NCBI GenBank assembly: GCA_008921705.1
Contig: VFFE01006609.1
Location: 1,027,640-1,091,639 of the forward strand
From: Burhinus oedicnemus
Lineage: Eukaryota > Chordata > Aves > Charadriiformes > Burhinidae
Reading direction: 5' to 3'
DNA: 64,000 nucleotides
Shown here: piece by piece, positions 61,198 to 64,000 of the stretch
Numbering within the stretch: position 1 is the first letter of the stretch
Layout: every line of letters begins with the position of its first letter
Program-made: the position numbers and the translations under genes
Notes under the pieces: generated by a model
What the model was told of the DNA's origin: nothing
Database searches by the model: none
The model's input: the letters and a program-made list of their open reading frames with translations, nothing else

Positions 61198-63922
61198 GTA
61201 AGTAAAAACTCTCTGATCCAGTGTTTCTGAGTGCCGCTTCCCCAGAAAGAGCTGTCCCCCCTCAACTCACCGAAACTTTTAACTGCACCCCAAAACCCAG
61301 GCAACTTTACAAAATTCATTTTCTTAGACCACAAGTATTCATGGGACTTTTAAAAATCTTTGTATTATTCATAACTAGCTTTTACTTTATACAGGCTGGG
61401 TTTTTTTCTCTGTCACCACATTCTTTCCCTAACTGACAATTACAGGGGATGGGAGCTACGCCATGAAGAGTTAAAGTTACTCTTATTTCACCGGCAGCAA
61501 ATTTTATGACAAGTAAGAAAATATTTTCCATTTCATTTCAATTATCTTGCCAGAAACTGGTGGAAAAGTCATTATGCCACCGCATAAAGAGGGGAGAAAG
61601 CCAGAACGCAGTGGTGATTGATTGTCATGGATTATATTTCTTACTTTAATGTGTCTGCAATGTGAGGGGACGGTGAGATGGATTAGCTTTTGGAGGAGCT
61701 TCTGCTAACTGCATTGTGCTCGTTTATTCCCAGCTCCCCAGACAGACGCTGCTGTAAGTGCTGAGCGTGCCGGGGGCAGCATCTCTGCCCACTCCAGCCA
61801 AGATCTTGGCAATTCTGCCAAAACCCTTTTTTTTCTGTCCCATACCCCAAGCAAATCGCTTAACCTTGAAGCCAACAGCCTGCCTGGTGCTCCTCATCCT
61901 CCTCTCCTTTGAGTTTCCATGCTCAGCCAGAAGGCCCCTCTTTGCACCCTGGCACCGGTGGGTTTTGCCAACTCTCAAGAACGTCTCCAAAATTCCCGTG
62001 GGCAGCCAAGGTGGCCTCTTTCCCACGGTGGCATCTCTCCTCCCTGCCCCACGCCGGAGCCGCGCCAGCCCGGCCAGCCTGCCCTCCTGCTGGGCAGAGG
62101 AAGCACCCTGCTCGCCGGAAGCTTTGTCTTCTTATCAGCAAGTAGAAATAAATACCCCCAAAAATAAAAGAAAAAGCAATAAAAGCCATATGTGCCTCCA
62201 GGCTCCTGCCAAGACAGTTATAAAGTTTCTACTGTTCCTCGAAAAACAGGGTGTGTGCCAGCCACGGGGGGAAGAGGCTGTTAACCCCCGGAGGGGAGGT
62301 TTTCTCTGAGCCGGCGGTGCAGAGCCATTGCCGCAGCCTCGGAAGGGTTATCCAGAGCACTGGCCGTCGGCATCCTCACCGGTGGGCACTGGTGGAGGAT
62401 GGAGTACGTTGGTATTTCTGAAAGCCCTTCGCAATGCCTGACGGGCAGGCAAGCGCAGCGGGAGGTCGCAGGAAAGCAAAGGTGTTCTCGTGGTGGAGAC
62501 GCACGCTGGTGCTCCCCGTGTCCGGCATCGCCGTGTCCTCCGCGGCCACAGAGCTTCTCCAGCTGGCCCAGGAGTCCTCCAGGAAGAGCAGGATGGGGGA
62601 GGCTGGAAGTTCCTAACACTCAAAAATATAAACCGAGGGGAATTAAACTCTTTAAAGAACAAAAAACCCTTCGAGCTCCCTTCATGCAACTGGAGAGTGG
62701 AAAAAAATCTTTAAAGAAGTCTTGTTCCTCCGAGGGGTGGCCTTGGACACGGCGCTGCCCTCTGCACAGCAGCATCCGCGCCGGCCGGCACCGCCAGCGA
62801 GCGAAGGCGATGAGTCAGCTAACGAGGGGCTCGTCGCAGCCTCGCAGGGGGACGTATTTCAACGATTCGCGAGCAAGTGTCATTTTTAGCCCTATAAAAC
62901 ATCTCACAGCTCTCTGAGCAGCACGAAGCCAGCCAAGCCCAAATGGGTTAGCTGGCCACTGCACTGGCAAAAGTAATTCTTCGTAAATGGAGAGGCACTT
63001 GAAGGTAAGGTGCCACCTGGGATCCTACCCTCCTAGAACTGATTTATGGCACCGTGTGCATTTTGTCAGTCAAAACCAGTGGCCTTCCAGCCGTTTTAGG
63101 CTTCAGACTATTTTTACCGTACCATAAAATCCATTGACAGCCATATATCTTTATAAAAGCCTCCCGCTGACTAACAGGAGATGCTCATGGCTGCCAAGGC
63201 ACACATCGCTCTTCTAAGCGGGGGCAAAGGTACCTGCCAGTTCTGCGCCCAGGCTTCCTCCTGAGGTTGCAAAACAGGGGATGCTGATGCTGAAAACATT
63301 GCTAAGGGGCTTTGAACCCCCTGACGGGGAGGGATGTGCAAGAACCAGGGGACTGTGAATGGAGGTTTAGGTTGGGACTGCAGGCAGAGCCCCGGCCCCT
63401 CACCTGGGCATTGCCGCAGGGCCAGGGTGCTCCTTCCCCAGCTCCACAACCATGCCAGGGGATGAACAGAGCTTTCCCGTCCCCGTGCCTCCATCACTCC
63501 CCCCTGCCCTGTAGACCTGGGGGGTTTTGCACAAGCTCTTTGCTTCCATGCGGCACCGTTTGATTTGGGAAACGAGACTCCCCAGGGCTCGCCAGCTCTC
63601 GCCGAGCCAGCAGAATAATTTTTGTGCTTCAAATAGCATCTGCCACTACTCATCCTTTAAGGGTCAGGCATCCGCAGAGACTGGAGGGCTGCCGGGCTGG
63701 CTGAGTGCGGCAAGCACCTGCAAGAAGGAAAGGGCTGCTCCCCCCAGCGCTCCTCACTCCGGCTCCCCGCAGGGATGAGTGCTGCCGGGAAGCCGGCTGC
63801 TACGCCCCGAAGCTCTTCAACAGCCCTCGAGGAGGGCTTTGATCCACAGGCAATCCCTGATTTCCTCCAGGCAGAGAGAGGCTTTTACCTCTGCCTTTCC
63901 AGGAAAAACAAAAGGTGCAGAG
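61198..63922 (+). other. TNMD: TNMD intron 2 (partial), no exon seen
   Basis: Starts with GTAAGTAAA. I searched the plus strand for the expected third exon (the start of the extracellular linker before BRICHOS) and did not find it. The stretch is unique-looking sequence with scattered short shadow ORFs and no recognised repeat until the tandem repeat at the window edge. Confidence 0.6.
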
Positions 63923-64000
63923 ATGGAGCAAGCGAGCCGGGGATGACATGATGGAGCAAGCAACCTGGGAACACAGCGATGGAGCAAGCAACCTGGGGAT
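63923..64000. repeat. 28-bp tandem repeat cut by the window edge
   Basis: Units start atggagcaagc with a 28-bp period: two full copies and a third partial copy at the end of the window. It lies in TNMD intron 2 and probably continues to the right. Confidence 0.85.

Overview
This is a vertebrate nuclear genomic window, most likely from a bird. Its genes are split by GT..AG introns, one exon sits in a large CpG island, and very few dispersed repeats can be recognised. The only one I can place is an old CR1-like LINE remnant, the LINE family typical of birds and reptiles. I see no operons, rRNA, tRNA or CRISPR array, and I cannot name the species.

Two protein-coding genes can be supported, lying head to head. 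On the minus strand, PCDH19 (protocadherin-19, a delta-2 protocadherin) fills the left half. Its large first exon is at 33216-35356 (signal peptide, six cadherin repeats, transmembrane helix). Three cytoplasmic exons follow at 29837-30164 (328 bp), 7543-7601 (59 bp) and 4340-4512 (173 bp). From memory, these sizes and phases equal human exons 3, 4 and 5. The last coding exon lies beyond the left edge. No convincing copy of the human 141-bp alternative exon 2 is visible. On the plus strand, TNMD (tenomodulin) starts at the right: exon 1 at 60888-60935 and exon 2 at 61063-61197, with the rest beyond the right edge. PCDH19 next to divergent TNMD is the gene order of human Xq22, so this is conserved synteny.

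Layout: 1-4339 is partial intron 5. 4513-7542 is intron 4. 7602-29836 is the long intron 3, with a 24-bp minisatellite, an isolated CpG-dense block and an AT-rich microsatellite. 30165-33215 is the intron between exons 1 and 3. 33216 to about 36700 holds exon 1 and its CpG island, broken by a 411-bp assembly gap (35628-36038) that probably hides part of the promoter or 5' UTR; a CTCF-like site and a minisatellite lie just beyond. About 36790-37690 is the CR1-like remnant. About 37700-60887 is intergenic, with tandem repeats and alternating purine-pyrimidine tracts but no gene I can support. The last 2.8 kb is TNMD intron 2.

The two proteins do not form a pathway. PCDH19 is a neuronal homophilic adhesion molecule and tenomodulin is a tendon and ligament type II membrane glycoprotein. 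Their proximity is syntenic rather than functional. I found no previously undescribed coding system. The most informative observations are the tandem NAGNAG acceptor in PCDH19, the apparent loss or divergence of its alternative exon 2, a G-quadruplex run in its 5' leader or promoter, and an unexplained CpG-dense block in intron 3.
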